A stretch of DNA of 64,000 bases. It comes from Cereibacter_A sp052244495. Its GTDB lineage: Bacteria > Pseudomonadota > Alphaproteobacteria > Rhodobacterales > Rhodobacteraceae. Shown piece after piece: positions 15,293 through 24,037 of the stretch. Numbering within the stretch: the first letter of the stretch is position 1; every line of letters begins with the position of its first letter. The notes under the pieces are model-generated. The model saw only the letters and a program-made list of their open reading frames with translations, searched no databases and had not been told where the DNA came from. The DNA is taken from the NCBI GenBank assembly GCA_052244495.1, contig JBQPXH010000003.1. One strand, 5' to 3'. Both the position numbers and the translations under genes were made by a program.

Positions 15293-16954
15293 ATGATGAG
15301 ATTTACCGTCAAACTCAAGCTAATCGTCACCTTCGGCCTGATCCTCGCCCTGAGCGGCGTGGCCACCGCCATCGCCATCTCCAGCATGGACAAGCTCAAC
15401 GACCGGTTGACCGAAGTGATCGACATCGACGTCCGGAAGGTGCTGCTGACGCAGAGCCTGAACGAGAACCAGCTCAGCGTGAAGGGATACATGCGCGACC
15501 TCATCCTCGCCGATTCCGAAGACCAGCGGAAGGCCGCGATCGAGAAGATGGAAACGGCACGCGCCGAACAGCGCGCGTCCTTCGATGAGCTGGTGTCCAT
15601 CGTGCACGATCCGGCACGCGCGGCGGTACTTTCCGACTACAAGCGGCTCTGGGACGAGGTGAACGTGACGAACGCGAAGGTCGTGGAACTGGCCGCTGCC
15701 GGTGACACCGCCGGGGCTGAGCGCCTGATCGCCGACAAGGAGCAGATGGCGCGACAGCAGCAGCGGATCGACCTGATCACCGATCTGCGCTCGCGGCTCA
15801 TGTCGGACCTCGACGAGGCCAAGGGCCAGACCGATGCCCTCTATTCCTCGTCGGCCCGCGACCTGATGCTCCTCGTCGCGGCATCGGGTGCCATCGGGCT
15901 CCTTGCCGCTGCCTGGATCGTGCTGACCGTCTCTCGCGGTCTCGCGAAGGCGATCGCGGCGACCCGGCGCGTGGCGGAAGGCGATCTGACGACGATGGCA
16001 GAGGCCACCGGCCGGGACGAACTGACGGACCTGCTGCAGGCGTCGAACACCATGGTGCAGAAGCTGCGCGAGATCGTGGGCAACGTCTCGGGTGCGGCGC
16101 GCGAGGTGGCGTCGGGCAGTGCAGAAATGGCGGCAACCTCCGAGCAGCTCAGCCAGAGCGCCAACGAGCAGGCCTCGGCCACCACCGAGGCTTCCGCCTC
16201 CGTCGAGCAGATGACGGCGAATATCAAGCAGACCGCGGACAACGCGGCGCAGACCGAGACCATGGCGGGCAAGTCCGCCTCGGATGCCCGCGAAAGCGGT
16301 CGCGCGGTGGCCGAGGCCGTCGAGGCCATGCAGGCCATCGCCGAGAAGATCATGGTCGTGCAGGAGATCGCCCGGCAGACCGACCTTCTCGCGCTCAACG
16401 CAGCCGTCGAGGCGGCCCGGGCGGGCGAGCATGGCCGCGGCTTCGCGGTCGTGGCCTCGGAGGTGCGCAAGCTTGCCGAGCGCAGCCAGACCGCCGCTTC
16501 CGAGATCTCGACCCTCTCGGCCAGCACGGCTCGCACCGCCAACGTGGCCGGCGAGATGCTCGAGCGCCTCGTGCCGGACATCGAACGCACGGCACGGCTG
16601 GTCAGCGACATCTCGGTCGCCTCGCGTGAGCTCTCCACCGGAGCCCAGCAGGTGGCCGCCGCCATCGAGCAGCTTGACAAGGTCACCCAGCAGAACACGT
16701 CGGCCTCCGAGCAACTCTCCACCGGCGCCATGGAACTCTCCGGTCAGGCGGAGCATCTCGACGGCACCATCTCCTACTTCCGCACCGGCGAAACGACCCT
16801 GCGCAAGGCCAGCACGCCCAGGCCGGCCGCGGCCGCCACCAGAACGCGGCAAACCGCGGCGCCTGCTCCGCGCAGATCCGGAGGGTTCGACCTCGACATG
16901 ACCATTTTCGGTGACGACCTCGATGCCGGCTTCGCCCGGACGGACGCCGCCTGA
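15293..16954 (+). CDS. Methyl-accepting chemotaxis protein
   Basis: A 553-residue transmembrane chemoreceptor. Transmembrane helices lie at about 8-30 and 185-208 and enclose a periplasmic four-helix-bundle sensor (4HB_MCP type) of roughly 150 residues. A HAMP domain follows (about 208-260), then the cytoplasmic coiled coil with the hairpin tip EIARQTDLLALNAAVEAARA starting near residue 357, which contacts CheA and CheW. The C-terminal 50 residues are Ala/Pro/Arg-rich and end FGDDLDAGFARTDAA, with no CheR-binding pentapeptide. AGGAAG precedes the ATG; a second ATG one codon on is equally possible. No other che genes are nearby and the ligand is unknown. Confidence 0.92.
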   Translation: MMRFTVKLKLIVTFGLILALSGVATAIAISSMDKLNDRLTEVIDIDVRKVLLTQSLNENQLSVKGYMRDLILADSEDQRKAAIEKMETARAEQRASFDELVSIVHDPARAAVLSDYKRLWDEVNVTNAKVVELAAAGDTAGAERLIADKEQMARQQQRIDLITDLRSRLMSDLDEAKGQTDALYSSSARDLMLLVAASGAIGLLAAAWIVLTVSRGLAKAIAATRRVAEGDLTTMAEATGRDELTDLLQASNTMVQKLREIVGNVSGAAREVASGSAEMAATSEQLSQSANEQASATTEASASVEQMTANIKQTADNAAQTETMAGKSASDARESGRAVAEAVEAMQAIAEKIMVVQEIARQTDLLALNAAVEAARAGEHGRGFAVVASEVRKLAERSQTAASEISTLSASTARTANVAGEMLERLVPDIERTARLVSDISVASRELSTGAQQVAAAIEQLDKVTQQNTSASEQLSTGAMELSGQAEHLDGTISYFRTGETTLRKASTPRPAAAATRTRQTAAPAPRRSGGFDLDMTIFGDDLDAGFARTDAA

Positions 16955-17457
16955 TCGGACGGCTGCGCTCATCCCCCCCGGTCGCGCCCCATCGCGACCG
17001 GGGGCATCTCGGGCCACGCGGATCCGGGACGGCATTGGCCGCTTCGCCACGAACCGGTGGCGCGTCGCCCTGGTTGCTTTCACGCACCCGGAAGCAGATG
17101 TGCCCGGGCAGGAGGGGGCGGCGCTCCGGGCACAGAAGAAGCCCGGATAGGAAGGGGTCGACCTCCTGAACGATCGCCTTCCGGCCGCGGAAGAGGCCCG
17201 GGCTGGAAAGGGCCTCCGCCACGCCCAAGGCCCCGGCTCTCCGTGCTCTGAAGAGGTGACGACGCCGCCGGGCGGCAGGGTCGTGCGCGCAACTCACAGC
17301 CGACAGTGAGGACGATGGCCGGTCGTCCGGGGCATGCTGTCCGCTTCAGGAAGCGGCGGGTTCCGGTGCCTCGCGGCGGCGCGATGCTCCCTTTTCTTTC
17401 GCCATCCGGCAAATTAGGGTCTGCGGCAGGATTTCGATCCAATCAGGGAGACAAGAA
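16955..17457. other. Intergenic region between chemoreceptor and ABC operon
   Basis: 503 bp without a credible gene. It contains the chemoreceptor terminator at 16975-17004, a palindrome CTTCCG-gccg-CGGAAG near 17181, further GC-rich dyads, and an AT-richer stretch at 17393-17455 (CTTTTCTTTCG, AAATTAGGG) that probably holds the promoter and leader of the ABC operon. Confidence 0.55.
16975..17004 (+). terminator. Terminator of the chemoreceptor gene
   Basis: A perfect 12-bp stem CCCCCGGTCGCG / CGCGACCGGGGG with a six-base loop, 20 bases past the stop codon. There is no U-tract. Confidence 0.75.
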
Positions 17458-18642
17458 ATGAAGAAGCTGCTTCTGGCCGGCACGGCCACTGTAGCGCTTG
17501 CCGGGGCCGCGACCGCAGAGGACGTCAAGCTCGGCATCATCCTGGGCTTCACCGGCCCGCTCGAATCGATCACGCCGAACATGGCCTCCGGTGCGGAACT
17601 CGCGATCGAGGAAGTGAACGCGGCGGGCAGCCTGCTGGACGGCTCGAAGATCACCGTGGTGCGCGGCGACTCGACCTGCGTGGACGCGGCTGCGGCGACG
17701 GCCGCCGCCGAACGCCTGGTGACCTCCGACAAGGTGCAGGGGATCATGGGGGCCGACTGCTCTGGCGTGACCGGCGCCATCCTGCAGAACGTCGCCCGGC
17801 CGAACGGCACCGTGATGATCTCGCCCTCGGCGACCTCGCCGGCGCTCAGCCAGGCCGAGGACGACGGGCTCTTCTTCCGCACCGCGCCCTCGGACGCCCG
17901 GCAGGGTGAAGTCATCGCCGAGATCCTGAAGGAACGCGGCATGAGCTCGGTCGCGATCACCTACACCAACAACGACTACGGCAAGGGCCTCGCCGACTCG
18001 ATCCAGGCGGCCTTCGAAGCCGCGGGCGGCGACGTCACGATCTCGGCCGCCCACGAGGACGGCAAGGCCGACTATTCGGCCGAAGTCGCGGCGCTGGCGG
18101 CGGCGGGCGGCGACATGCTGGTCGTCGCGGGCTACGTCGACCAGGGCGGCAAGGGCGTCATCCAGGGTGCGCTGGACACCGGCGCCTTCGAAACCTTCTT
18201 CCTGCCCGACGGCATGTATGGCGACTCGCTGGTCAGCGCGATCGGCCCGTCGCTCGACGGCTCGTTCGGCACCGTGCCGGGCACCGACAGCGAGGGTGCG
18301 ACGAAGATCCTCGAGATGGCCGAGCAGGCGGGCTTCGACGGTACCTCCTCCTATGTCGGCGAGAGCTACGACGCGGCCGCGCTGATCCTGCTCGCGATGC
18401 AGGCGGCGGGCTCCTCCGCGCCGGGCGACTACAAGTCGAAGGTCGAGGAAGTGGCGAACGCGCCGGGAGAAAAGATCTATCCGGGCGATCTCGCAAAGGC
18501 GATCGAGCTGCTGAAGGCGGGCACCGACATCGACTACGTCGGTGCGACCAATGTCGAGCTCGTGGGTCCGGGCGAAAGCGCGGGCAGCTTCCGAGAATAT
18601 ACCGTGAAGGACGGACAGTTCGTCACGGACCGCTTCCGCTGA
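17458..18642 (+). CDS. Branched-chain-amino-acid-type ABC transporter substrate-binding protein
   Basis: A 394-residue periplasmic binding protein of the LivK/UrtA (hydrophobic amino acid or amide) family. Residues 1-20 form the signal peptide (cleavage after ATA). The mature part starts EDVKLGIILGFTGP, the usual first strand, and has a likely disulfide pair C74 and C101 (DSTCVDA and GADCSGV). YTNNDYGKG and YVGESYDAAALI are conserved ligand-cleft or hinge stretches. The ribosome site is AGGGAGAC. It is the first gene of a five-gene transporter operon and is followed by a strong stem that may raise its mRNA level. The ligand could be amino acids, amides or urea; sequence alone does not tell. 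Confidence 0.85.
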   Translation: MKKLLLAGTATVALAGAATAEDVKLGIILGFTGPLESITPNMASGAELAIEEVNAAGSLLDGSKITVVRGDSTCVDAAAATAAAERLVTSDKVQGIMGADCSGVTGAILQNVARPNGTVMISPSATSPALSQAEDDGLFFRTAPSDARQGEVIAEILKERGMSSVAITYTNNDYGKGLADSIQAAFEAAGGDVTISAAHEDGKADYSAEVAALAAAGGDMLVVAGYVDQGGKGVIQGALDTGAFETFFLPDGMYGDSLVSAIGPSLDGSFGTVPGTDSEGATKILEMAEQAGFDGTSSYVGESYDAAALILLAMQAAGSSAPGDYKSKVEEVANAPGEKIYPGDLAKAIELLKAGTDIDYVGATNVELVGPGESAGSFREYTVKDGQFVTDRFR

Positions 18643-18668
18643 GCGAAAAGGCGGTATAAGGGACCGGC

Positions 18669-18698
18669 ACGGCCCGGGGCGCAGGAGCCCCGGGCCGT
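18669..18698 (+). terminator. Intra-operon hairpin after the binding protein gene
   Basis: A perfect 12-bp stem ACGGCCCGGGGC / GCCCCGGGCCGT with a GCAGGA loop, lying between the binding protein and the first ATPase gene. With no T-run it is more likely a partial terminator or 3'-stabilising stem than a full stop. Confidence 0.65.
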
Positions 18699-18760
18699 TG
18701 CCATTGAGAAAGACCCGGCGGCGTGCGGGAGGGCGCGAACCGGCGGGCGAAGGGGAAACA

Positions 18761-19543
18761 ATGATTGCAGTCGAGAACCTGCACAGGCATTTCGGCGGTT
18801 TTCGCGCCGTCGATGGCGCCTCGCTGAAGATCGGCACCCGCACGATCACCGGGCTCATCGGACCGAACGGCGCAGGAAAGACCACTCTGTTCAACGTGAT
18901 AGCCGGACGGCTGCCGCCCACCTCGGGCCGGGTGACCATGGACGGCGAGGAGATCACGGGCCTGCCGCCGCACGAGCTTTTCCACAAGGGGCTGCTGCGC
19001 ACCTTCCAGATCGCCCACGAGTTCGGCTCGATGACCGTGCGCGAGAATCTCATGATGGTTCCGGCGCGCCAGTCCGGAGAGACGCTCTGGAACGCGTGGT
19101 TCCGCCGCGGCGCGGTCGCGGCCGAGGAGCGGCGGCTGCGCGACAAGGCCGACGAGGTGCTAGAGTTCCTGACGATCTCGCATCTCGCCGACGAGAAGGC
19201 CTCGAACATCTCGGGCGGGCAGAAGAAGCTGCTGGAACTCGGCCGCACCATGATGGTGGATGCCAAGATCGTCTTTCTCGACGAGGTGGGCGCGGGCGTG
19301 AACCGGACGCTCCTGAACACGATCGGCGACGCCATCGTGCGGCTGAACGAAGAGCGCGGCTATACCTTCTGCGTGATCGAGCATGACATGGATTTCATCG
19401 CCCGCCTCTGCAACCCGGTCATCTGCATGGCCGAGGGCAAGGTGCTGGCGGAAGGCACGGTCGAGGAAGTGAAGAACGACGAGCGGGTGATCGAGGCCTA
19501 TCTCGGCACCGGGCTGAAGAACAAGGTGGTGGGTCATGCGTGA
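18761..19543 (+). CDS. ABC transporter ATP-binding protein, LivG type
   Basis: A 260-residue ATPase of the branched-chain amino acid (HAAT) importer. Walker A is GPNGAGKTT (about 34-42), the signature is SGGQKKLLELGR and the switch histidine is in CVIEHDMDFI. The Walker B region reads IVFLDEVGAGVNRT, where most relatives have LDEP-AG: the proline after the catalytic Glu is replaced by Val. The Glu itself is intact, so the protein should still hydrolyse ATP. AAGGGG sits before the ATG at 18761; an upstream start at 18698 would fall in the intra-operon stem. It pairs with the LivF-type ATPase downstream. Confidence 0.85.
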   Translation: MIAVENLHRHFGGFRAVDGASLKIGTRTITGLIGPNGAGKTTLFNVIAGRLPPTSGRVTMDGEEITGLPPHELFHKGLLRTFQIAHEFGSMTVRENLMMVPARQSGETLWNAWFRRGAVAAEERRLRDKADEVLEFLTISHLADEKASNISGGQKKLLELGRTMMVDAKIVFLDEVGAGVNRTLLNTIGDAIVRLNEERGYTFCVIEHDMDFIARLCNPVICMAEGKVLAEGTVEEVKNDERVIEAYLGTGLKNKVVGHA

Positions 19544-19583
19544 GACCTCCGGCGCCGTGCGGGGGGCTGCCGTGGAAGCCTCC

Positions 19584-19610
19584 GGCGGGGATATTTGGGC
19601 GAGAATGAAG
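19584..19610 (+). repeat. Dispersed intergenic repeat, copy 2 (core)
   Basis: Core GGCGGGGATATTTGGGCGAG followed by AATGAAG, lying inside the transporter operon between the livG-type stop and the livF-type GTG. The preceding 30 bases (GGGGGGCTGCC... GGAGGC-like) are a degraded version of the GC-rich hairpin part. Confidence 0.75.
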
Positions 19611-19635
19611 GGGCACGTCCCTGCGGGAGGCCGCC

Positions 19636-20346
19636 GTGGCTGAGCCCTTCCTCATCGGCGAGAGCATGACGGGCGGCTATGGCGCCGCCGACATCCTGCA
19701 CGGCTGCACCCTGGCCGTGGAGAAGGGCCAGATCGCGGTGATCGTGGGCCCGAACGGTGCGGGCAAGTCGACGGCCATGAAGGCTGTCTTCGGGATGCTG
19801 AAGCTGCGCGCGGGCCATGTGAAGCTGGAGGGCGAGGACATCACCGCCCTGACGCCGCAGGCGCGCGTGGCCAAGGGCATGGCCTTCGTGCCCCAGACCC
19901 ACAACATCTTCACCTCGATGACGGTGGAGGAGAACCTCGAGATGGGCGCCTTCCTGCGGCGTGACGACATCCGGGGCACGATGGAGCAGGTCTACGAGCT
20001 GTTCCCGATCCTGAAGGACAAGCGCCGGCAGGCCGCGGGCGAGCTTTCGGGCGGGCAGCGCCAGCAGGTGGCCGTGGGCCGCGCGCTGATGACCCAGCCG
20101 AAGGTCCTGATGCTGGACGAACCGACGGCGGGCGTCTCGCCCATCGTGATGGACGAGCTTTTCGACCGGATCATCGAGGTGGCGCGCACCGGCATCTCGA
20201 TCCTGATGGTCGAGCAGAATGCCCGGCAGGCGCTGATGATCGCCGACAAGGGCTATGTCCTCGTGCAGGGCGCCAACCGCTTCACCGACACGGGGCCCGC
20301 GCTGATGGCCGACCCCGAGGTGCGCCGTTCCTTCCTCGGGGGTTGA
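19636..20346 (+). CDS. ABC transporter ATP-binding protein, LivF type
   Basis: A 236-residue ATPase, the second nucleotide-binding subunit of the importer. Walker A GPNGAGKST is at about 38-46, the signature is LSGGQRQQVAVGRALM, Walker B is VLMLDEPTAGVSP and the switch region is LMVEQNARQ, all intact. The start is a GTG at 19636 with GGGAGG five bases upstream. It is separated from the preceding ATPase by 92 bases that contain a repeat copy, and ends three bases before the LivH-type permease. Order in the operon is binding protein, two ATPases, then two permeases. Confidence 0.88.
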   Translation: MAEPFLIGESMTGGYGAADILHGCTLAVEKGQIAVIVGPNGAGKSTAMKAVFGMLKLRAGHVKLEGEDITALTPQARVAKGMAFVPQTHNIFTSMTVEENLEMGAFLRRDDIRGTMEQVYELFPILKDKRRQAAGELSGGQRQQVAVGRALMTQPKVLMLDEPTAGVSPIVMDELFDRIIEVARTGISILMVEQNARQALMIADKGYVLVQGANRFTDTGPALMADPEVRRSFLGG

Positions 20347-20349
20347 GAG

Positions 20350-21360
20350 ATGGACATCCTGAACGCCCTTGTGGCCTTCCTCAATTTCGTCTTCGTGCCG
20401 GGTCTCGCCTACGGGGCGCAGCTGGCGCTGGGGGCGCTCGGCGTCACGCTGATCTACGGGATCCTGCGGTTCTCGAACTTCGCCCATGGCGACACGATGG
20501 CCTTCGGCACGATGGTGACGATCCTCGGCACCTGGGGGCTGCAGGCGGCGGGGGTGACCGGGGGGCCGCTGCCCACCGCGCTGCTCGCCCTGCCCCTGGG
20601 CATCGCGGTGACGGCGGCGCTGGTGCTGGCGACCGACCGAGCGGTCTACCGCTTCTATCGGCGGCAGAAGGCGGCGCCGACCATCCTCGTCATCGTCTCG
20701 CTGGGCGTCATGTTCGTGATGAACGGGATCGTGCGCTTCATCATCGGCGTGGAAGAGATCGGCTTCGCCGACGGCGAGCGGTTCCTGATCACCGCGGGCG
20801 ATTTCCGCAGGATGACCGGGCTTTCGGAAGGGCTCGCCATCAAGACCACGCAGGCGATCACGGTGGTGACCGCGATGATCGTGGTGGCGGCGCTCTTCTG
20901 GTTCCTGAACCGCACCCGCACCGGCAAGTCGATGCGCGCCTTTTCGGACAACGAGGACCTGGCGCTGCTCTCGGGCATCAACCCCGAGCGGGTGGTGGCC
21001 GTGACCTGGATCCTGGCCGCGGCACTGGCCACGACGGCGGGTGTGCTCTACGGGCTCGACAAGAGCTTCAAGGCCTTCACCTACTTCCAGCTGCTGCTGC
21101 CGATCTTCGCCTCGGCCATCGTGGGCGGGCTCGGCAGCCCGATCGGCGCCATCGCGGGCGGCTTCGTCATCGCCTTCTCGGAAGTGACGGTGACCTATGC
21201 CTGGAAGAAGGTCGCGACCTACCTCTTGCCTGACGCGCTGGCGCCGGACGGGCTCGTGCAGCTCATGTCCACCGACTACAAGTTCGCGGTGAGCTTCGCG
21301 ATCCTCATCATCGTGCTGCTGTTCATGCCCACCGGGCTCTTCAAGGGGAAATCGGTATGA
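20350..21360 (+). CDS. ABC transporter permease, LivH type
   Basis: A 336-residue inner-membrane permease subunit with about eight predicted transmembrane helices. GLAYGAQLALGALGVTLIYGILRFSNFAHGD is the typical N-terminal block of LivH-type permeases, and FASAIVGGLGSPIGAIAGG the cytoplasmic coupling region that contacts the ATPases. It begins three bases after the LivF-type stop and its TGA overlaps the LivM-type ATG. It forms the translocation channel with the next gene product. Length is slightly above the usual 290-310 residues. Confidence 0.88.
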   Translation: MDILNALVAFLNFVFVPGLAYGAQLALGALGVTLIYGILRFSNFAHGDTMAFGTMVTILGTWGLQAAGVTGGPLPTALLALPLGIAVTAALVLATDRAVYRFYRRQKAAPTILVIVSLGVMFVMNGIVRFIIGVEEIGFADGERFLITAGDFRRMTGLSEGLAIKTTQAITVVTAMIVVAALFWFLNRTRTGKSMRAFSDNEDLALLSGINPERVVAVTWILAAALATTAGVLYGLDKSFKAFTYFQLLLPIFASAIVGGLGSPIGAIAGGFVIAFSEVTVTYAWKKVATYLLPDALAPDGLVQLMSTDYKFAVSFAILIIVLLFMPTGLFKGKSV

Positions 21361-22652
21361 ACCGCACCCTCCTCCTCTTCGCCTTCGTGGCGCTGCTCTT
21401 CGTGGGGACGGGCGTCCTGCAGAGCTGGAACTCGGCGCTCGGCATCCTGAACATGGCGCTGATCTCGGCGATCATGGCGCTCGGCGTGAACATGCAATGG
21501 GGCTATGCGGGCCTCTTCAACGTGGGCGTCATGGGCTTCGTGGCGCTCGGCGGCCTTGCGGTGGTGGTGACGGCGGCGCAGCCGGTGCCGGGGGCCTTCG
21601 TTGCCGGCGGCTGGGGCGTCCTTGCCGCGCTGGCGCTCGGCGCGGCCACGATCGGCGGGGCCGTGGCGGTCTGGCGGCGGATGCCGAAGGGCTGGACGCG
21701 GACGGCGGCGCTGCTCGCGGTGCTGATCGGCGGCTTCTTCGCCTATCGCGCCATCTTCGACCCGGCCGTTGCTGCCATCGAGGCGATCAACCCGGCGCTC
21801 TACGGCAACATCGGCGGCCTCGGTCTGCCGGTGCTGCTGGCCTGGCCTGCAGGCGGGCTCCTCGCGGCCATTGCCGCCTGGGCCATCGGCAAGACGGCGC
21901 TCGGTCTGCGGTCGGACTACCTCGCCATCGCGACGCTCGGCATCGCCGAGATCATCATTGCGGTGATGAAGAACGAGGACTGGCTCGCCCGCGGGGTCAA
22001 GAACATGATCTCGCTGCCCCGCCCGGTTCCCTACGAGGTGGATCTCCAGCAGAGCGCGGGTTTCGTCGCCTGGTCTCAGGGCTGGGGGTACGATCCCGTG
22101 ACGGCCTCGGCCATCGTGGTGAAGCTCTGCTATGCAGCGCTCTTCCTGGCGGTGCTGGCGATCATCGTCACGCTGTCGGAACTGGCGCTCAGATCGCCCT
22201 GGGGCCGGATGATGCGCGCGATCCGCGACAACGAGGTGGCGGCCGAGGCCATGGGCAAGGATGTCACCCGGCGCCACCTGCAGATCTTCGTGCTGGGCGC
22301 GGCCGTCATCGGCGTGGCCGGCGCGATGATGACGACGCTCGACAGCCAGCTCACGCCGGGCACCTACAACCCGCTGCGCTTCACCTTCCTCGTCTGGGTG
22401 ATGGTGATCGTGGGCGGCTCGGGCTCGAACTGGGGCGCTGTGCTGGGCGGCTTCCTGATCTGGTGGCTCTGGGTCATGGTCGAGCCGATCGGCCTTGCCT
22501 TCATGGGGGCGATCACCTCGGGCATGGCGGATGGATCCTGGCTCAAGGCGCATCTGCAGGATTCGGCGGCGCACATGCGACTGCTGACCATGGGACTGAT
22601 CCTGCTTCTCGTGCTGCGCTTCTCGCCGCGCGGACTGATCCCCGGGCGCTGA
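21357..22652 (+). CDS. ABC transporter permease, LivM type
   Basis: A 431-residue permease, the second channel subunit. Conserved stretches are ALGVNMQWGYAGLFNVG, LRSDYLAIATLGIAEI and VWVMVIVGGSGSNWGAVLGG. Compared with shorter LivM proteins it has an extra hydrophobic block at about 60-150. It starts inside the stop of the LivH-type gene (ATGA). A MobA-like gene begins one base after its stop, so the transcript continues. With the other four genes this gives a complete importer; the substrate class (amino acid, amide or urea) remains open. Confidence 0.87.
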   Translation: MNRTLLLFAFVALLFVGTGVLQSWNSALGILNMALISAIMALGVNMQWGYAGLFNVGVMGFVALGGLAVVVTAAQPVPGAFVAGGWGVLAALALGAATIGGAVAVWRRMPKGWTRTAALLAVLIGGFFAYRAIFDPAVAAIEAINPALYGNIGGLGLPVLLAWPAGGLLAAIAAWAIGKTALGLRSDYLAIATLGIAEIIIAVMKNEDWLARGVKNMISLPRPVPYEVDLQQSAGFVAWSQGWGYDPVTASAIVVKLCYAALFLAVLAIIVTLSELALRSPWGRMMRAIRDNEVAAEAMGKDVTRRHLQIFVLGAAVIGVAGAMMTTLDSQLTPGTYNPLRFTFLVWVMVIVGGSGSNWGAVLGGFLIWWLWVMVEPIGLAFMGAITSGMADGSWLKAHLQDSAAHMRLLTMGLILLLVLRFSPRGLIPGR

Positions 22653-22653
22653 G

Positions 22654-23256
22654 GTGACGGCGCCCGCCCCCGTCGTGTTGCTGCTGGCGGCGGGGGCATC
22701 CAGTCGGATGCGCGGGACGGACAAGCTGCTCGAGCCGGTGGGGGGCGAGCCGCTTCTGCGGCGTCAGGCGCGCCGGGTGATCGAGGCAGGGCTCCCGCTG
22801 GTGGTGACGCTGCCCCCCCATTCGCCCGCGCGTCAGGCGGCGCTCGAGGGGCTCACGCTGACCCCGGCCGTGGTGGAGGATGCCGGAGAGGGAATGGCGG
22901 CCTCGATCCGGCAGGGCCTGCGCGCTGCGCCGGAAGAGGCGGCGGTGATCCTCCTCCTCGCCGACCTCCCGGAGATCGAGGCGGCCGACCTGACCCACAT
23001 CGCCGGCCTTCACCGGGCGGACCCGGCTGCCATCCTCCGCGCAACGGCGGCGGACGGGAGACCCGGACACCCGATCCTCTTCCCGGCCGATCTTCGCCCG
23101 CAACTCGCCCGACTTCAGGGTGACCGCGGGGCGCGGGATCTCCTCGCCGCCGAGGCCGGGCGGCTTCGCCTCGTCGCGCTCGCGGGAGAGCGCGCGATCA
23201 CCGATCTCGACACGCCCGAGGACTGGGCGCGCTGGCGGCAGACCTCCGATTTGTGA
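22654..23256 (+). CDS. MobA-like NTP transferase (molybdenum cofactor cytidylyltransferase type)
   Basis: A 200-residue nucleotidyltransferase of the MobA/MocA group. The N-terminal LLLAAGASSRMRGTDKLLEP is the NTP-binding loop, LLLADLPEIEAADL contains the metal-binding DxP stretch, and GRPGHPILFPADL is the conserved product-site block. By relatives it would attach CMP or GMP to molybdopterin. The start is GTG at 22654, one base past the permease stop, so it is the last gene of the transporter transcript; molybdenum hydroxylase genes are not in the window, which leaves the physiological link unclear. A strong hairpin follows. Confidence 0.78.
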   Translation: MTAPAPVVLLLAAGASSRMRGTDKLLEPVGGEPLLRRQARRVIEAGLPLVVTLPPHSPARQAALEGLTLTPAVVEDAGEGMAASIRQGLRAAPEEAAVILLLADLPEIEAADLTHIAGLHRADPAAILRATAADGRPGHPILFPADLRPQLARLQGDRGARDLLAAEAGRLRLVALAGERAITDLDTPEDWARWRQTSDL

Positions 23257-23335
23257 CGAGGCACGCGAGCGCAATGGCGGCTGCCCTCAAGCAGGACGGG
23301 CGCGCCTTTCAAGCGGTCCACGACGCGAAAATCAG

Positions 23336-23361
23336 AAAGGGGCTCCCGGAGGAGCCCCTTT
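23336..23361. terminator. Bidirectional terminator
   Basis: A perfect 11-bp stem AAAGGGGCTCC / GGAGCCCCTTT with a CGGA loop. The A-run and T-run inside the stem suit termination from both the MobA-like gene (plus) and the Hint gene (minus). Confidence 0.85.
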
Positions 23362-23407
23362 CAGCATCGGCCTGCCTTGGGGGGATGCCGTGCCGATGCC
23401 TTGCCTG

Positions 23408-24037
23408 TCAGCGAACGAGGACGTCCACCTTTTTCGGGGTCACGACCGGGCGTGCGGCCTGATAGGCGGCCACGCCGTCTCTGCTGCGCAAGCTGGGGAA
23501 AAGTTCGAGCAGCTCGTTCCGCTGGGCATTGCCCATCCCGTTGATCAGCCGTTCCGTCGGCTGGAAGCTCTCCGTCCAGACGCCGTTCGCCAGAACCACC
23601 TCGTGCCGGTCGAACATGAAGTGGATATAGGTGACGCCCCCGGATTCAAGGTCGCGGATGCCACGCGGGCCGACGAGGTGCTTCGCGGCAACCAGCGCCT
23701 CGAGCTCATCGAAATGAATCTGCGTGCGGTCGCGCGTCACGAGGATGCGATGGTTCGGGCTGACCATCATGTCGCGGTCGGGCAGGTCCGGGCCAAGGCT
23801 GCCCTTCTCGATCAGCACGGGCTTCAGATGCGGATGGGCCACGATCAGCCCGTGGTCGAGCTTGCGGGCGGCGATCCAGCGGATCGGCTGGATCCCGTTG
23901 TCGCGCGTGATGACCTTGTCGCCCACCACCAGCTCGTCCACCGCCACTTCGCCGCGCGGCGTGGCGATCAGGGTGCCCGGCGTGAAGCAGGCCACGACCA
24001 GGTTCCCGCGGGTTCGGCTGCGCATCAGTTCAGACAT
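23408..24037 (-). CDS. Stand-alone Hint-domain protein
   Basis: A 209-residue protein consisting almost only of a Hedgehog/intein (Hint_2-type) domain. The catalytic cysteine is C17 in CFTPGTLIATPRGE, and SPNHRILVTRD supplies the block-B histidine used in the N-S acyl shift. Only 16 residues precede the cysteine, so there is no recognisable N-extein, and no C-terminal Asn with a following nucleophile is seen, so splicing is unlikely. Such proteins are frequent in Rhodobacterales, often next to or fused to secreted repeat proteins. GGAGG lies eight bases before the ATG. Substrate and role are unknown. Confidence 0.82.
   Translation of the reverse strand: MSELMRSRTRGNLVVACFTPGTLIATPRGEVAVDELVVGDKVITRDNGIQPIRWIAARKLDHGLIVAHPHLKPVLIEKGSLGPDLPDRDMMVSPNHRILVTRDRTQIHFDELEALVAAKHLVGPRGIRDLESGGVTYIHFMFDRHEVVLANGVWTESFQPTERLINGMGNAQRNELLELFPSLRSRDGVAAYQAARPVVTPKKVDVLVR

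Noticed and set aside
14985..15296. 103-codon ORF upstream of the chemoreceptor
   Set aside because: Arg/Pro-rich, no ribosome site, no family pattern; treated as non-coding.
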